Source: Halomonas sp. GD1P12 (GTDB taxonomy: Bacteria; Pseudomonadota; Gammaproteobacteria; Pseudomonadales; Halomonadaceae). Taken from it: DNA of 64,000 nucleotides. The stretch spans positions 1,612,001 to 1,676,000 of the forward strand of contig NZ_CP107007.1 in the NCBI RefSeq assembly GCF_025725645.1, in the 5' to 3' direction. Position numbers and translations under genes: made by a program. This document shows positions 17,512-28,259 of the stretch, piece by piece (the stretch's first letter is position 1; the number at the start of each line of letters is the position of its first letter). Under the pieces are notes generated by a model. That model saw only the letters and a list, made by a program, of their open reading frames with translations, was not told where the DNA came from and did not search any database.

Positions 17512-19890
17512 GTGCAAGAGTACATTGTGTGGTTCGAGCAGTTGGGCATGAACGACGTCGAGCGCGTGGGCGGCAAGAACGCCTCGCTCGGCGAGATGAT
17601 CTCCAACCTGGCGGAAGCCGGTGTCACCGTCCCTGGCGGCTTTGCCACCACCGCTCATGCCTATCGCGAATTTCTCGCCCATGAAGGCTTGAACGACCGT
17701 ATCAACGCGCTGCTGGCGCGTCTGGACGTCGACGACGTCAAGGCGCTTGCCGAGGCGGGTAGCGCCATCCGCCAGTGGATCATCGATACGCCGTTGCCGC
17801 CGAGTTTCGAGGCCGCGCTGCGCGATGCCTACTCGGCACTTCAGGAGCGCCACCCGAATCTCAAGGCCGCGGTGCGCAGCTCCGCCACCGCGGAAGATTT
17901 GCCGGACGCCTCCTTTGCCGGCCAGCAGGAGACCTTCCTCAACATAGAAGGCTTCGATAACGTCAAACGCGCCGTGCACGAAGTGTTCGCCTCCTTGTTC
18001 AACGACCGTGCGATCTCCTACCGCGTGCACCGCGGCTACGCCCACGAAAACGTGGCGCTCTCCGCCGGCGTTCAGAAAATGGTGCGCTCGGAAACCGGCG
18101 CCTCCGGCGTCATGTTCACTCTCGATACCGAGTCCGGCTACCGTGACGCGGTGTTCGTCACCGCCTCCTGGGGGCTGGGAGAAACCGTGGTGCAGGGCGC
18201 GGTCAACCCGGACGAGTTCTACGTTCACAAGCCGACCCTTGAAGCCGGCCGCCCGGCGGTACTGCGCCGCACGCTCGGTTCCAAGTTGATCAAGATGGTT
18301 TACGGTGAAAGCGCCAGCGCCGGCAAGTCCGTGGCCACCGTCGACGTGCCGCTTTCCGATCGCGGACGCTTTTGTATCAACGATGAGCAGGTCATGGATC
18401 TTGCCCGCCAGGCGATGATCATCGAGAAGCACTACCAGCGGCCAATGGACATCGAGTGGGCGCTGGACGGCGACGACGGCAAGCTCTATATCGTTCAGGC
18501 GCGCCCGGAAACCGTGGTTTCCCAGCAGGAGGGCGGCAAGCTCGAGCGCTTCCACCTGAAAGAGAAGGGGCGCAAGCTGATCACCGGGCGCGCCATTGGC
18601 CAGCGGATCGGCAGCGGTACGGTCAAGATCGTGATGACGCCGGACGAAATGGACAAGATCCATGACGGCGATATCCTGGTGACCGACATGACCGATCCGG
18701 ATTGGGAGCCGATCATGAAGCGCGCCTCGGCGATCGTCACCAACCGCGGTGGGCGCACCTGCCACGCGGCGATCATCGCCCGCGAACTCGGCATTCCCGC
18801 GGTCGTGGGCTGTGGCGATGCCACCACGGCGCTGCGCGAGGGTGTGGACGTCACGGTGTCCTGCTCCGAAGGCGACACCGGCAACGTCTACGAAGGACTT
18901 CTGGATTACGAGTGCAAGGTGTCGAGCGTCGACGCCATGCCGGACATCCCGTTCAAGATCATGATGAACGTCGGCAACCCGGACCGCGCCTTTGGCTTTG
19001 CCGGGCTACCCAGCGCCGGTGTGGGCCTTGCGCGCCTCGAGTTCATCATCAACCGCATGATCGGCGTTCACCCCAAGGCGCTTCTGGAGTACGACCGCCA
19101 GACGCCGGATCTCAAGCAGGTGATCGACGCTCGCACCGCCGGCTACGATGACCCGGTCAGCTTCTACGTCGACAAGCTCGTCGAGGGTATCTCGACGCTG
19201 GCGGCGGCGTTCTATCCGCAGCGCGTGATCGTGCGCCTGTCGGACTTCAAGTCCAACGAGTACGAAAACCTGATCGGCGGCAAGCTTTACGAGCCCGGCG
19301 AAGAGAACCCGATGCTCGGCTTTCGCGGCGCTTCGCGCTACGTGTCCGAATCGTTTCGGCCCTGTTTCGAGCTCGAGTGCAAAGCGCTCAAGCGGGTACG
19401 CGATGAAATGGGCTTCAAGAACGTCGAGATCATGGTGCCCTTCGTGCGCACGACCGGCGAGGCGAAACAGGTCGTCGAGCTGCTCGCCGCCAACGGCCTG
19501 GAGCGCAGCGCCGGCGTGGACGGCCTGAAAGTGATCATGATGTGCGAGCTGCCGGCAAACGCCTTGCTGGCCGACGAGTTTCTGGAGTACTTCGACGGCT
19601 TCTCGATCGGCTCCAACGATTTGACCCAGCTAACGCTTGGGCTCGATCGTGACTCCGGTATCGTCGCGCACCTGTTCGACGAGCGTAACGAGGCGGTCAA
19701 AAAACTGCTCTCCATGGCGATCCAGGCGTGCAAGGCGAAAGGAAAATACGTCGGCATTTGCGGTCAGGGGCCGTCGGATCATCCGGAGCTTGCCAAGTGG
19801 CTGATGGAGCAGGGCATCGACTCGGTTTCGCTCAACCCGGACGCGGTGCTGGAAACCTGGTTCATGCTGGCCGGTGAAACCATCGCCTAA
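17512..19890 (+). CDS. ppsA: Phosphoenolpyruvate synthase
   Basis: PpsA makes PEP from pyruvate and ATP for gluconeogenesis. The 792-residue product has the N-terminal ATP-grasp domain ([23 protein letters not shown]), the swivelling phosphohistidine domain [20 protein letters not shown] with the catalytic His near residue 418, and the C-terminal PEP/pyruvate TIM barrel with [17 protein letters not shown] and CGQGPSD. It starts with GTG; AGGGG at 17500-17504 sets this choice and the resulting N terminus is standard. Controlled post-translationally by divergent ppsR. Confidence 0.96.
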   Translation: MQEYIVWFEQLGMNDVERVGGKNASLGEMISNLAEAGVTVPGGFATTAHAYREFLAHEGLNDRINALLARLDVDDVKALAEAGSAIRQWIIDTPLPPSFEAALRDAYSALQERHPNLKAAVRSSATAEDLPDASFAGQQETFLNIEGFDNVKRAVHEVFASLFNDRAISYRVHRGYAHENVALSAGVQKMVRSETGASGVMFTLDTESGYRDAVFVTASWGLGETVVQGAVNPDEFYVHKPTLEAGRPAVLRRTLGSKLIKMVYGESASAGKSVATVDVPLSDRGRFCINDEQVMDLARQAMIIEKHYQRPMDIEWALDGDDGKLYIVQARPETVVSQQEGGKLERFHLKEKGRKLITGRAIGQRIGSGTVKIVMTPDEMDKIHDGDILVTDMTDPDWEPIMKRASAIVTNRGGRTCHAAIIARELGIPAVVGCGDATTALREGVDVTVSCSEGDTGNVYEGLLDYECKVSSVDAMPDIPFKIMMNVGNPDRAFGFAGLPSAGVGLARLEFIINRMIGVHPKALLEYDRQTPDLKQVIDARTAGYDDPVSFYVDKLVEGISTLAAAFYPQRVIVRLSDFKSNEYENLIGGKLYEPGEENPMLGFRGASRYVSESFRPCFELECKALKRVRDEMGFKNVEIMVPFVRTTGEAKQVVELLAANGLERSAGVDGLKVIMMCELPANALLADEFLEYFDGFSIGSNDLTQLTLGLDRDSGIVAHLFDERNEAVKKLLSMAIQACKAKGKYVGICGQGPSDHPELAKWLMEQGIDSVSLNPDAVLETWFMLAGETIA

Positions 19891-19915
19891 ATCGATACGT
19901 TTTTTAAGCCTCGAC

Positions 19916-19949
19916 CCGCCCGGCCATTGTGCCGGGCGGATGCGTTTTA
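19916..19949 (+). terminator. Probable terminator after ppsA
   Basis: CCGCCCGGC, CATTGT and GCCGGGCGG form a perfect 9-bp stem 26 bases after the ppsA stop, followed by a weak GCGTTTTAT tail. Confidence 0.6.
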
Positions 19950-20037
19950 TAGGCTATCTTGTTGAGTGAGTGTCGAACCCCGTTTTTTCCGTTCAGATGT
20001 GCCGGCGTTTACGCGTTGAGACGTCAAAGGAGTGATC

Positions 20038-21828
20038 ATGCAGTTACTACGGGCAACGCTGCCCCTGACCGGCCTGCTGCTGGTGCCGCTTTACAGCTTT
20101 GGCTTCACCTACGAAACGCCCGCGGTGACGCCGGAGGTGGGATCGGGCTATGAGGAAAAGCCGGGCTGGGCCAATGAGAAATTCGCCGTGGCCGCCGCCA
20201 ACCCGCTGGCGACCGACGCGGGGTATCAAATCCTCAAGGCCGGCGGTAACGCCCTGGACGCCGCCATCGCGGTGCAGATGGTGCTGACCCTGGTCGAGCC
20301 GCAGTCCAGCGGCATCGGAGGCGGCGCCTTTTTGATGTACTACGACGGCGAAAACGTCAGCGCCTTCGATGGCCGCGAAACCGCACCGCAGGCGGTGGAT
20401 GAAAACCTCTTCATGCAAGACGGCGAGCCGATGGCGTTCATGGACGCGGTGGCAAGCGGGCGCTCGGTGGGCGTGCCCGGCACGCTCAAGATGCTGGAGA
20501 CCGCCCACGCCGCCCACGGCCAGCTGGACTGGGCGTCGCTCTTCGTGCCGGCGATTACGCTGGCCGAAGAGGGCTTTGAAGTGAGCCAGCGTTTGCACAC
20601 GAGCCTGGCCGACGACCCGGCGCTGCGCGATGACCCGCTGGCGGCGCGCTTTTACTATGACGAGGCGGGCGAGGCGCTCGCGGTCGGCGAGACGCTGACC
20701 AACCCGGCGCTTGCCGCGGTGCTGCGCCGTATTGCCGATGAAGGCAGCCGCGCGTTTTATGAAGGCGACGTCGCCGAGGATCTGGTTGCGCGCGTGCAAA
20801 ACCACCCACAGCGCCCCGGCGCGATCACGCTCGATGATCTAGGCGGTTACGAAAGCGTCAATCGCGAGGCGATCTGTACGCCCTGGCAGCAGTGGCGTGT
20901 GTGCGGCTTTCCGCCGCCGTCCTCCGGGCACCTGACGGTGATGCAGATTCTCGGCATGCTCGAAAGCCAGCCCATGGTCGAAGCGCCGCTGGACAACGGT
21001 GCGGCCAGCAGCGGCTGGCTTCACCAGTTTCTCGAGGCGTCACGGCTCGCCTTTGCCGATCGCAACCGCTATATCGCCGACCCGGACTTCGTCGAGGCGC
21101 CGGGCGGCGACTGGACCACCATGCTGGCGCCGGCCTACCTGGAAAGCCGCAGCCAGTTGATCGAAGAGTCGAGCATGGGTGAGAGCGCCGAGCCCGGGAA
21201 CCCCGGCGAGTTCGAGGTGAGCTACGCAAGCCAGCCGACCCAACCCGAGTACGGCACCAGCCACATCAGTATCGTCGATGAAGAGGGCAACGCCCTGGCC
21301 ATGACCACCACCATCGAGCAGGCATTCGGGTCGCGCATCATGGCCGACGGCGGCACCGAGCTTGCCGGTGGTTATATGCTCAACAACGAATTGACCGATT
21401 TTTCGTTCACGCCCGAGGTCGACGGTGAGCCGGTGGCCAACCGGGTCGAGCCCGGCAAGCGCCCGCGCTCGAGCATGAGCCCGACGCTGGTGTTCGACCA
21501 GGAGAGCGGCGACTTCGTTGCAAGCCTGGGCTCCCCGGGCGGCGCCGCAATCATTTCCTACACCGCGCGAACGCTTCTGGCCATGCGCGACTGGGGCCTG
21601 AGTGCTCAGGAGGCGCTGAACCTGCCCCACGCGGTGACCCTTGGCGGCGATGTCTGGCTCGAAGAGGGGCGCTTTCCCGAGGCCACCATCGGCTCGCTCA
21701 TGGAGCGTGGGCACAACGTCAGCGAGCGCGAGCTGACCAGCGGCCTTCAGGCGATTCGCCGCTTGGAAGACGGCACGCTTTTCGGCGGCGCCGACCCCCG
21801 CCGCGAAGGCGTGGTCATGGGCGAGTAG
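20038..21828 (+). CDS. ggt: Gamma-glutamyltransferase (glutathione hydrolase)
   Basis: The 596-residue proenzyme cleaves itself into two subunits and hydrolyses or transfers the gamma-glutamyl group of glutathione in the periplasm. A signal peptide is visible (hydrophobic LPLTGLLLVPLYSFGF). The autocleavage nucleophile is Thr407 in EYGTSHISIVDEEGNALAMT; GGNALDAAIAVQMVL and QSSGIGGGAFLMYYDG in the large subunit and SMSPTLVF in the small one are conserved. AAAGGAG precedes the ATG at 20038, preferable to the GTG at 20032. It stands alone, convergent with the glycerophosphodiesterase gene. Confidence 0.95.
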   Translation: MQLLRATLPLTGLLLVPLYSFGFTYETPAVTPEVGSGYEEKPGWANEKFAVAAANPLATDAGYQILKAGGNALDAAIAVQMVLTLVEPQSSGIGGGAFLMYYDGENVSAFDGRETAPQAVDENLFMQDGEPMAFMDAVASGRSVGVPGTLKMLETAHAAHGQLDWASLFVPAITLAEEGFEVSQRLHTSLADDPALRDDPLAARFYYDEAGEALAVGETLTNPALAAVLRRIADEGSRAFYEGDVAEDLVARVQNHPQRPGAITLDDLGGYESVNREAICTPWQQWRVCGFPPPSSGHLTVMQILGMLESQPMVEAPLDNGAASSGWLHQFLEASRLAFADRNRYIADPDFVEAPGGDWTTMLAPAYLESRSQLIEESSMGESAEPGNPGEFEVSYASQPTQPEYGTSHISIVDEEGNALAMTTTIEQAFGSRIMADGGTELAGGYMLNNELTDFSFTPEVDGEPVANRVEPGKRPRSSMSPTLVFDQESGDFVASLGSPGGAAIISYTARTLLAMRDWGLSAQEALNLPHAVTLGGDVWLEEGRFPEATIGSLMERGHNVSERELTSGLQAIRRLEDGTLFGGADPRREGVVMGE

Positions 21829-21864
21829 CCATGGGCGAATAGCCTTTTACAACGGGCTACTCGC
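21821..21864. terminator. Convergent hairpin at the end of ggt
   Basis: GCGAGTAGCC (21821-21830) and GGCTACTCGC (21855-21864) are perfect 10-bp arms with a 24-base loop. The left arm includes the ggt stop codon and the right arm the last codons of the opposing gene. The loop holds a near-copy of the ggt end, ATGGGCGAATAGCC. Confidence 0.5.
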
Positions 21865-23743
21865 GTAGCCAGTTGCGCAGCTTCACCAGCATCAGACCGC
21901 CATCGCTCAAGCGTTGGCGGTCTTTTTTGAGCGCGTTGAGCCGCTCCGGGTAGTCGGTGATGATCGCGTCGACGCCCAGGTCGATCAGCGTCGACATCCG
22001 CGCGCGGTCGTTCACCGTCCAGGCGTGAATTTCGTAGCCGTAGCGCGCGGCGAGTTCGATCTCCTGGTGGGTGATGCGGTTGTGTCTTAGCCCCAAGGCG
22101 TCGAACTGACGCCGGTCAAGGGTGCCCGGCAGGATGAGCTGGGCCAGCAGCGTTACGCGTAGCGAAGGCGCCTGCTCCTTGAGGAAGCGCGCAATCGCGG
22201 GGGTCATGGTCGCCACGCGCATCTCCAAAAGCGCGTTGGGAAAGCCGCACTCACTCATGGCACTCAGCGCGCTTGGCTGGCGCGCCCAGCAGCGATAGCG
22301 AATATCCGACTCCCTATCCAGCGCCGCCAGCACCGCCTCGGCGAGGCGCTGCTGGTTTTCCGGGGCGGCTTTCATGTCGATCATCAGCCCCGCCCGACCG
22401 CGCACCGTTTCCAGCGTCTCGTCGAGCCCGGCAATGGCTTCGCCTGCGAAGGCGTCGCCGAACCAGCTGCCCACATCGAAGCCGGAGAGCTCCTCGCGGG
22501 TCAGCTCAACGAAGTCGCGTGGGTCGCCGGTCAGGCGCGTAAGGCTTCGGTCGTGGTACAAAAGCACCGCGTCGTCGGCGGTGAGGCGTACGTCGAGCTC
22601 CACGTAGTCGACGCGATCCTCGAGCGCCCGGCGCACCGCGGAAAGCGTATTCTCCGGCGCTACCATGGAGCTGCCACGATGGGCGATCACCTTGACGTTG
22701 TCGCCCAGCTCGAAGCTATTGAGAATCCACCAGGCCTGCAGTCCGGCAAATGCCAGCACTGCAAGCTCTGGCGCCCAGGTGAAGCGGCTGGAACGTTCGC
22801 CGGGTGCAGGCGACGGTTCGCCTCTGCCAAGCTGCTGGTAAAGGCAGGCCGAGAGCAGCGCGTTCAGCGCAATGCCGAGAAACGTGATGGTCAGCGTGAT
22901 CAGCACAAAGCCAGTGAGGTAGGCAAGCATCGCTGGAATCAGCACCGCGCTTCGCTCCGGTAGCCACCAGAGAAGCGGGGTGACGACCAGGTCAAAAAGC
23001 CAGGTGACGAGCACCGGTAGCGCCACGATCAGCACCAGCAGCGTGAGCACCACCACGCCGATCGAGCGGCGCCAGCCTCGGGTGAGAGGCACGCTCTGTT
23101 TGAGCGCCGATAAAGGCGAGCAGCGCGTCAGGGCGACCAAAGGGAGCGCCAGCATCCAGCGAAGATAAAGCCAGGCGGCGAGGCTCATCCAGCCAAGCAC
23201 CAGCGGCAGCGCGCAGGCCAGAAAGTACCAAAGCACTGGCGGGCGAATGCGCTGAAGATAGTAAAGGTCGATGCCGCCGAGCAGCGCATCATAAAGCCAG
23301 GCGAGCGCGACCATGAACGGCGCCAGCAGCAGCAGGTGTGACCCCACCTGAACGACGACCAGCCCGGCAAGCTCAGGCAGGCGTCGGGTACTTTGCCACA
23401 GCGCCTCGAAGGCGAGTTGATAGTGGTTGTTGCGCGGCCGGGTCGCCACGACCAGCATGCCGGCCTGTTGCCAGTAGATCAGCAAAAACGCGAACCAGAG
23501 CCCCACCGACAGCGTCAAAAGCCCGAGCGGGCTAAAAAGCAGCGCGGTCAGCGCCTCGGTGGTGATGACGGTGCGGTTGAGCGTGGCTAAAAGCTTTTGC
23601 GACAGCCAGCCGATGGCCGGCAGTAAAAGCGCCGAGGCCAGCAGCGTATAGAGCAGATGAAAAGCGATCAGCGGTCTCAAGTGATCCTTGAGCGTTCGGT
23701 AAAGGGCACGGCCCAGCGGTTTCAGCGGCTGCATGGCAAACAC
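21857..23743 (-). CDS. Membrane-anchored glycerophosphodiester phosphodiesterase
   Basis: The 628-residue protein has an N-terminal half of about eight hydrophobic segments (the GDPD membrane domain seen in YqiK/GlpQ-like proteins of Gram-positives and some proteobacteria) and a C-terminal GDPD catalytic domain: VIAHRGSSMVAPENTLSA, DYVELDVRLTADD, YHDRSLTRLT, and HAWTVND near the end. Such enzymes hydrolyse deacylated phospholipids to glycerol-3-phosphate and an alcohol; the membrane half suggests the catalytic domain is held at the membrane, but its side is not certain. Convergent with ggt. Confidence 0.88.
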   Translation of the reverse strand: MFAMQPLKPLGRALYRTLKDHLRPLIAFHLLYTLLASALLLPAIGWLSQKLLATLNRTVITTEALTALLFSPLGLLTLSVGLWFAFLLIYWQQAGMLVVATRPRNNHYQLAFEALWQSTRRLPELAGLVVVQVGSHLLLLAPFMVALAWLYDALLGGIDLYYLQRIRPPVLWYFLACALPLVLGWMSLAAWLYLRWMLALPLVALTRCSPLSALKQSVPLTRGWRRSIGVVVLTLLVLIVALPVLVTWLFDLVVTPLLWWLPERSAVLIPAMLAYLTGFVLITLTITFLGIALNALLSACLYQQLGRGEPSPAPGERSSRFTWAPELAVLAFAGLQAWWILNSFELGDNVKVIAHRGSSMVAPENTLSAVRRALEDRVDYVELDVRLTADDAVLLYHDRSLTRLTGDPRDFVELTREELSGFDVGSWFGDAFAGEAIAGLDETLETVRGRAGLMIDMKAAPENQQRLAEAVLAALDRESDIRYRCWARQPSALSAMSECGFPNALLEMRVATMTPAIARFLKEQAPSLRVTLLAQLILPGTLDRRQFDALGLRHNRITHQEIELAARYGYEIHAWTVNDRARMSTLIDLGVDAIITDYPERLNALKKDRQRLSDGGLMLVKLRNWLRE

Positions 23744-23805
23744 GTTCGAAGTGATGGAGCGCGCGGCGCCGGCGCCGCGCCCGATGGTCGATCAGTGCGC
23801 ATTCT

Positions 23806-24312
23806 CTAGTCGAGAGCGAGCTCGGTGTCGGACACCAGGATGCCGTTGTTATCGGCGTAGAGCCACTGACCCGGTGTCAGCGTCACACCGCCGAAGGTGA
23901 CGGGAATGTCGCGTTGTCCCTCGCCGTTTTTCTCGCTTTTGCGCGGGTGGCTTCCCAGCGCCATCACCCCAAGGGGAAGCGTCGCCAGAATATCCACGTC
24001 GCGCACGCAGCCAAACATGACCACCCCTGCCCAGCCGTTCTCCGCCGCCTTGAGTGCGAGCATGTCGCCAAGCATCGCGCAGCGATAGGAGCCGCCGGCA
24101 TCGACCACCAGCACCGCGCCGTTGCCAGGCTCGGCTACCGCCTCCTTGACCCGCGAGTTGTCCTCGAAACACTTGATCGTGCGCACGGGGCCGAAAAAGG
24201 CGTCGAGACCGCCCAGGTTCACGAACAGCGGGTCGAGCACGGCCACTTCCGGGTGAGCGTCGCATAAATCCGGGGTCACAAGGCCTGAGGGAGAGGCGGG
24301 CAGGGTCGTCAT
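23806..24312 (-). CDS. rraA: RraA family protein (RNase E activity regulator A-like / HMG aldolase fold)
   Basis: The 168-residue protein is closely related to RraA, which binds RNase E and inhibits its activity: [75 protein letters not shown] and [10 protein letters not shown]. The same fold includes 4-hydroxy-4-methyl-2-oxoglutarate aldolases, so that activity is an alternative annotation. The ATG at 24312 has AAGGAG upstream. The presence of both RraA and an RNase J in one window bears on RNA turnover, though they are not linked in an operon. Confidence 0.85.
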   Translation of the reverse strand: MTTLPASPSGLVTPDLCDAHPEVAVLDPLFVNLGGLDAFFGPVRTIKCFEDNSRVKEAVAEPGNGAVLVVDAGGSYRCAMLGDMLALKAAENGWAGVVMFGCVRDVDILATLPLGVMALGSHPRKSEKNGEGQRDIPVTFGGVTLTPGQWLYADNNGILVSDTELALD

Positions 24313-24356
24313 GGGGCAGCACTCCTTGGCAAAAACGAAACGGGTGAAAGCGAGCG

Positions 24357-24394
24357 ATAAAAAACGCCCCGCCCTCAAAAGAGGAGCGGGGCGT
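24357..24394 (-). terminator. Intrinsic terminator after acnB
   Basis: On the minus strand ACGCCCCGC and GCGGGGCGT pair, with inner CCTC/GAGG around TTTT, followed by a run of T. It sits between acnB and the RraA-like gene, so the latter needs its own promoter. Confidence 0.85.
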
Positions 24395-24477
24395 TCGGTC
24401 ATCGGCTCAGAGAGGAAAACGGATAACCCCTCTGCGATGGTGCGAGCATCGGCGATGGGTCGGTTACCACAAAGCGG

Positions 24478-27081
24478 TTAGGCTTCCTGAGCAACCGGAA
24501 TCACGTTCGAGGCAATCTTCTGATACTCCTCGATTTCGTGGAAATTCATGTAACGATAGATCTCGCCGGCCATGGCGTCAAATTCACCCATGTAACGCTG
24601 GTACTCTTCAACGCTTGGCAGGCGGCCTTCGACGGCGGCAACCGCCGCCAGTTCCGCCGAGGCAAGGTACACGTTGGCACCATCGCCCAAACGGTTCGGG
24701 AAGTTACGTGTAGACGTAGACACCACGGTGCTTTTCGCTTCGACGCGGGCCTGGTTACCCATACACAGTGAACATCCCGGCATTTCCATCCGCGCCCCGG
24801 CGCGGCCGTAGATACCGTAGTACCCTTCTTCGGTCAGCTGATGCTGATCCATCTTGGTCGGCGGTGCCAGCCACAAACGTGTCTTGAGGCTGCCCGCCGG
24901 CTGTTTCTCGAGCAGTTTACCCGCCGCGCGGAAGTGCCCGATATTGGTCATGCACGAGCCGATGAAGACTTCGTCGATCTTCTCGCCGGCAACGTCGGAC
25001 AGAAGCCGCGCATCATCCGGGTCGTTCGGCGCACACAGCACCGGCTCCTTGATTTCATCGAGATCGATTTCGATGATCTCGGCGTACTCGGCGTCCTTAT
25101 CGGCGCGCATCAGGCTCGGATTGGCAAGCCAGGCTTCCATCCCTTCGATGCGCCGGCTAATGGTACGCTCATCACCGTAGCCGTTGGCGATCATCCACTT
25201 CAACAGCGTGATGTTCGACTTCAGGTATTCGGTCACGCTCTCGTCAGACAGCGTAATGGTGCAGCCCGCTGCACTACGCTCGGCGGAGGCATCGGAAAGC
25301 TCGAAGGCCTGCTCGACGGTCAAATCCTCGAGACCTTCGATTTCGAGAATGCGGCCGGAGAAGGCGTTCTTCTTGCCGGACTTGGCAACGGTCAGAAGCC
25401 CCTGCTTGATGCCGTAAAGCGGAATCGCGTGGACCAGATCGCGAAGCGTAACGCCAGGCTGGCGCTTACCCTTGAAGCGCACCAGTACCGACTCCGGCAT
25501 GTCCAGCGGCATGACGCCGGTGGCGGCGGCAAAGGCGACCAGACCAGAACCCGCGGGGAAGGAGATGCCCATCGGGAAGCGGGTGTGCGAGTCACCGCCG
25601 GTGCCGACGGTGTCCGGCAGCAGCATACGGTTGAGCCAGCTGTGGATGATGCCATCACCTGGGCGAAGCGAGACGCCGCCGCGGTTCATGATGAAGTCGG
25701 GCAGGGTGTGGTGGGTATCCACGTCCACGGGCTTGGGGTAGGCCGCGGTGTGGCAAAACGACTGCATCACCAGATCCGCCTGGAAGCCCAGGCACGCCAG
25801 ATCCTTGAGCTCGTCGCGGGTCATCGGGCCGGTGGTGTCTTGCGAGCCAACGGTGGTCATCTTCGGCTCGCAGTACATGCCCGGGCGCACGCCGGGAAGA
25901 TCGCAGGCCTTGCCGACCATCTTCTGGGCCAGCGTAAAGCCCTTGCCGGTATCCTTGGGCTGCTCGGAGAGGCGGAATACGTCCGAGGCGGGAAGGCCGA
26001 GGGACTCGCGCGCCTTGCCGGTCAGGCCACGGCCGATGATCAGCGGAATACGGCCACCGGCGCGTACTTCATCCAGAATCAGCTGGGTCTTGAGTTCGAA
26101 CGTGGTGAGGACCTCATCGGTGCCGTGCTTGCACACCTTGCCCTCGTAAGGGTAGATATCGATGACATCACCCATCTCGAGCTTCTCGACATCCATTTCG
26201 ACGGGAAGCGCCCCGGAGTCTTCCATGGTGTTGAAGAAGATCGGCGCGATCTTGCCGCCAAAGCAGAAGCCGCCGGCGCGCTTGTTGGGCACGTACGGCA
26301 TGTCGTCACCGAAGAACCACAGCACCGAGTTGGTCGCGGACTTGCGTGAGGAGCCGGTTCCTACGACGTCGCCAACGTAGGCGACCGGGTAGCCTTTTTC
26401 CTTGATCTCGTTGATCTGATCGAGCGGGCCGCGCGAGCCGGGCACTTCGGGCTTGATGCCTTCGCGCTCGTTTTTGAGCATGGCGTTGGCGTGCAGCGGA
26501 ATATCCGGGCGCGACCAGGCGTCAGGCGCCGGGGACAGATCATCTGTGTTGGTTTCGCCGGGCACCTTGAACACGGTCAGGGTGATCTTTTCCTCGAGCG
26601 CAGGCTTGGAGAGGAACCACTCCGCCTCGGCCCAGGAGGCGATGACGTCTTTCGCCACGGCGTTGCCATTTTTGGCGCGCTCTTCCACGTCGTGGAAGGC
26701 ATCGAACATCAAAATAGTGTGCTTGAGCTGCTCGCCGGCTTCCCTGGAAAGCTCCTCATTATCGAGAAGCTCGACCAGGGAGACGATGTTGTAGCCGCCC
26801 TGCATGGTGCCCAGAAGCTTGACCGCGTGCGTCTTGTCGACCAGCGGTGACTCGGTTTCACCCTTGGCAACGGCGGTCAGAAAGCCCGCCTTGACGTAGG
26901 CGGCTTCGTCGACGCCCGGCGGAATACGGTTGGTGAGCAGATCTAAAACGAACTCCTCTTCGCCGGCCGGCGGGTTTTTCAAAAGCTCGATCAAGGCCGC
27001 GGTCTGTTCGGCGTTCAGGGGCTTGGGTGGTACGCCCTCGGCGGCGCGTTCCTCGACATGTTGGCGATAAGCTTCAAGCAC
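24478..27081 (-). CDS. acnB: Aconitate hydratase B
   Basis: The major TCA-cycle aconitase, with a 4Fe-4S cluster, interconverts citrate and isocitrate (and works in the methylcitrate cycle). The 867-residue protein has the AcnB order: N-terminal HEAT-like domain ([13 protein letters not shown]), swivel domain, then cluster-binding segments with [18 protein letters not shown] and [14 protein letters not shown]. It starts with GTG at 27081 (CGAGAGGG upstream), giving the canonical N terminus; an in-frame ATG 19 codons earlier is not used. AcnB transcripts are often self-regulated by the apo-protein; no such element can be shown here. Confidence 0.96.
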   Translation of the reverse strand: MLEAYRQHVEERAAEGVPPKPLNAEQTAALIELLKNPPAGEEEFVLDLLTNRIPPGVDEAAYVKAGFLTAVAKGETESPLVDKTHAVKLLGTMQGGYNIVSLVELLDNEELSREAGEQLKHTILMFDAFHDVEERAKNGNAVAKDVIASWAEAEWFLSKPALEEKITLTVFKVPGETNTDDLSPAPDAWSRPDIPLHANAMLKNEREGIKPEVPGSRGPLDQINEIKEKGYPVAYVGDVVGTGSSRKSATNSVLWFFGDDMPYVPNKRAGGFCFGGKIAPIFFNTMEDSGALPVEMDVEKLEMGDVIDIYPYEGKVCKHGTDEVLTTFELKTQLILDEVRAGGRIPLIIGRGLTGKARESLGLPASDVFRLSEQPKDTGKGFTLAQKMVGKACDLPGVRPGMYCEPKMTTVGSQDTTGPMTRDELKDLACLGFQADLVMQSFCHTAAYPKPVDVDTHHTLPDFIMNRGGVSLRPGDGIIHSWLNRMLLPDTVGTGGDSHTRFPMGISFPAGSGLVAFAAATGVMPLDMPESVLVRFKGKRQPGVTLRDLVHAIPLYGIKQGLLTVAKSGKKNAFSGRILEIEGLEDLTVEQAFELSDASAERSAAGCTITLSDESVTEYLKSNITLLKWMIANGYGDERTISRRIEGMEAWLANPSLMRADKDAEYAEIIEIDLDEIKEPVLCAPNDPDDARLLSDVAGEKIDEVFIGSCMTNIGHFRAAGKLLEKQPAGSLKTRLWLAPPTKMDQHQLTEEGYYGIYGRAGARMEMPGCSLCMGNQARVEAKSTVVSTSTRNFPNRLGDGANVYLASAELAAVAAVEGRLPSVEEYQRYMGEFDAMAGEIYRYMNFHEIEEYQKIASNVIPVAQEA

Positions 27082-27189
27082 GTTGGGGCCCTCTCGTTTT
27101 CTTGATGGTACCCGGCCAGCCCGCACGGTTTCGGGCATGCCTGGGCACGTGATAGTCGCTTGAAAGGCAGCGTCTGGTGGATGGCGGCG

Positions 27190-27218
27190 ATTCTACGTGA
27201 AACTGTCGACAATGTTAA
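27190..27218 (-). promoter_or_regulatory. Predicted promoter of acnB
   Basis: On the minus strand TTAACA (27213-27218) and TAGAAT (27190-27195) are separated by 17 bases, about 100 bases ahead of the acnB start. The rest of the acnB-miaE spacer (27219-27581) is AT-richer and must hold the miaE promoter; I see no gene or clear RNA element in it. Confidence 0.55.
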
Positions 27219-27581
27219 GCGAGCAGCCCCACTGACCTTTTGTGCGGTCTCCCCAGCGTGACAAACGCCCGTTTAAACAGGCTTTTCTTGATCAGTCGAG
27301 CTGTCAATGTTCGCCGCGCACACGCGTATCACGTTAAAAGCCGTTTGCAATCACACCGCTATAGACCATTTAATAATGAGAGCGTTAAAGGCGCGGGCGG
27401 CTGTCAACGGTCAAGACTCCGCCAAAGCGCTACGCCGGGCGCAAACCGTGGCCAAAGTTGAGTTAAATACGTGCTATGGTTTTGCCGTCAACGTTTGAAA
27501 AATGACGATGACCCGAAGACACGGACGCCGCGCCAGGGCGTTGTACCGTATTTCATTAGCAAAGGCGCTTGGTAACCGTAT

Positions 27582-28238
27582 ATGTCGATAGAGTTAGCCG
27601 AATTGAAGTCGCAGGATCACGCGCTTGGCGCCGAAGACCTGCTGCCGGAAAGCCTCAGCGCTTTTCTGGCATGTAAAACGCCGGATGCGTGGCTTGGCTG
27701 GGCGCTGGCCAACCCGCAAACGCTGCTGATCGATCACGCTCAGTGCGAAAAGAAAGCTGCCTCCACGGCGATGCATCTTCTATATCGCCATGTCGACCAG
27801 CCACTGCTGCTTTCCAAAATGTCGCAGCTCGCCCGCGAGGAGCTTCTGCATTTCGAGCAGGTGGTCGGGCTGATGGAGCGTCGCGGCGTTACCTATACCC
27901 ACCTGAGCGCGTCGCGCTACGCCGAAGGGCTCAGACAGCACCTGCGCGCCAACGAGCCGGAGCGGCTGATCGATATCCTGATCATTGGCGCCTTGATCGA
28001 GGCGCGCAGCTGTGAGCGCTTCGCGCGGCTGATTCCCTACCTCGATGAAGAGCTCGCCCGGTTCTATCGCACGCTGGTCAAGTCGGAAGGGCGCCACTTC
28101 GAGGATTACCTGCTGCTGGCGCGGCAGCAAACGGCAGAGCCGATCGATGATCGCATCGCTTTTTTCGTGGCGCGTGAAGCCGAGCTGATCACCTCAACCG
28201 ATACAGCATTTCGTTTTCATAGCGGTGTGCCGGCTTAA
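27582..28238 (+). CDS. miaE: tRNA-(ms2io6A)37 hydroxylase MiaE
   Basis: MiaE is a diiron monooxygenase that hydroxylates the isopentenyl side chain of 2-methylthio-N6-isopentenyladenosine at tRNA position 37. In the 218-residue protein the ferritin-like iron ligands are visible in IDHAQCEKKAASTA, REELLHFEQVVGL, ALIEARSCERF and EGRHFEDYLLLA. It is followed after 21 bases by the large regulator gene, likely co-transcribed. Confidence 0.93.
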   Translation: MSIELAELKSQDHALGAEDLLPESLSAFLACKTPDAWLGWALANPQTLLIDHAQCEKKAASTAMHLLYRHVDQPLLLSKMSQLAREELLHFEQVVGLMERRGVTYTHLSASRYAEGLRQHLRANEPERLIDILIIGALIEARSCERFARLIPYLDEELARFYRTLVKSEGRHFEDYLLLARQQTAEPIDDRIAFFVAREAELITSTDTAFRFHSGVPA

Positions 28239-28259
28239 GTCGAGCCCCGTCCAGACAGG

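Noticed and set aside
27307..27498. Small gene in the acnB-miaE spacer
   Set aside because: A short frame with no ribosome binding site or recognisable composition.
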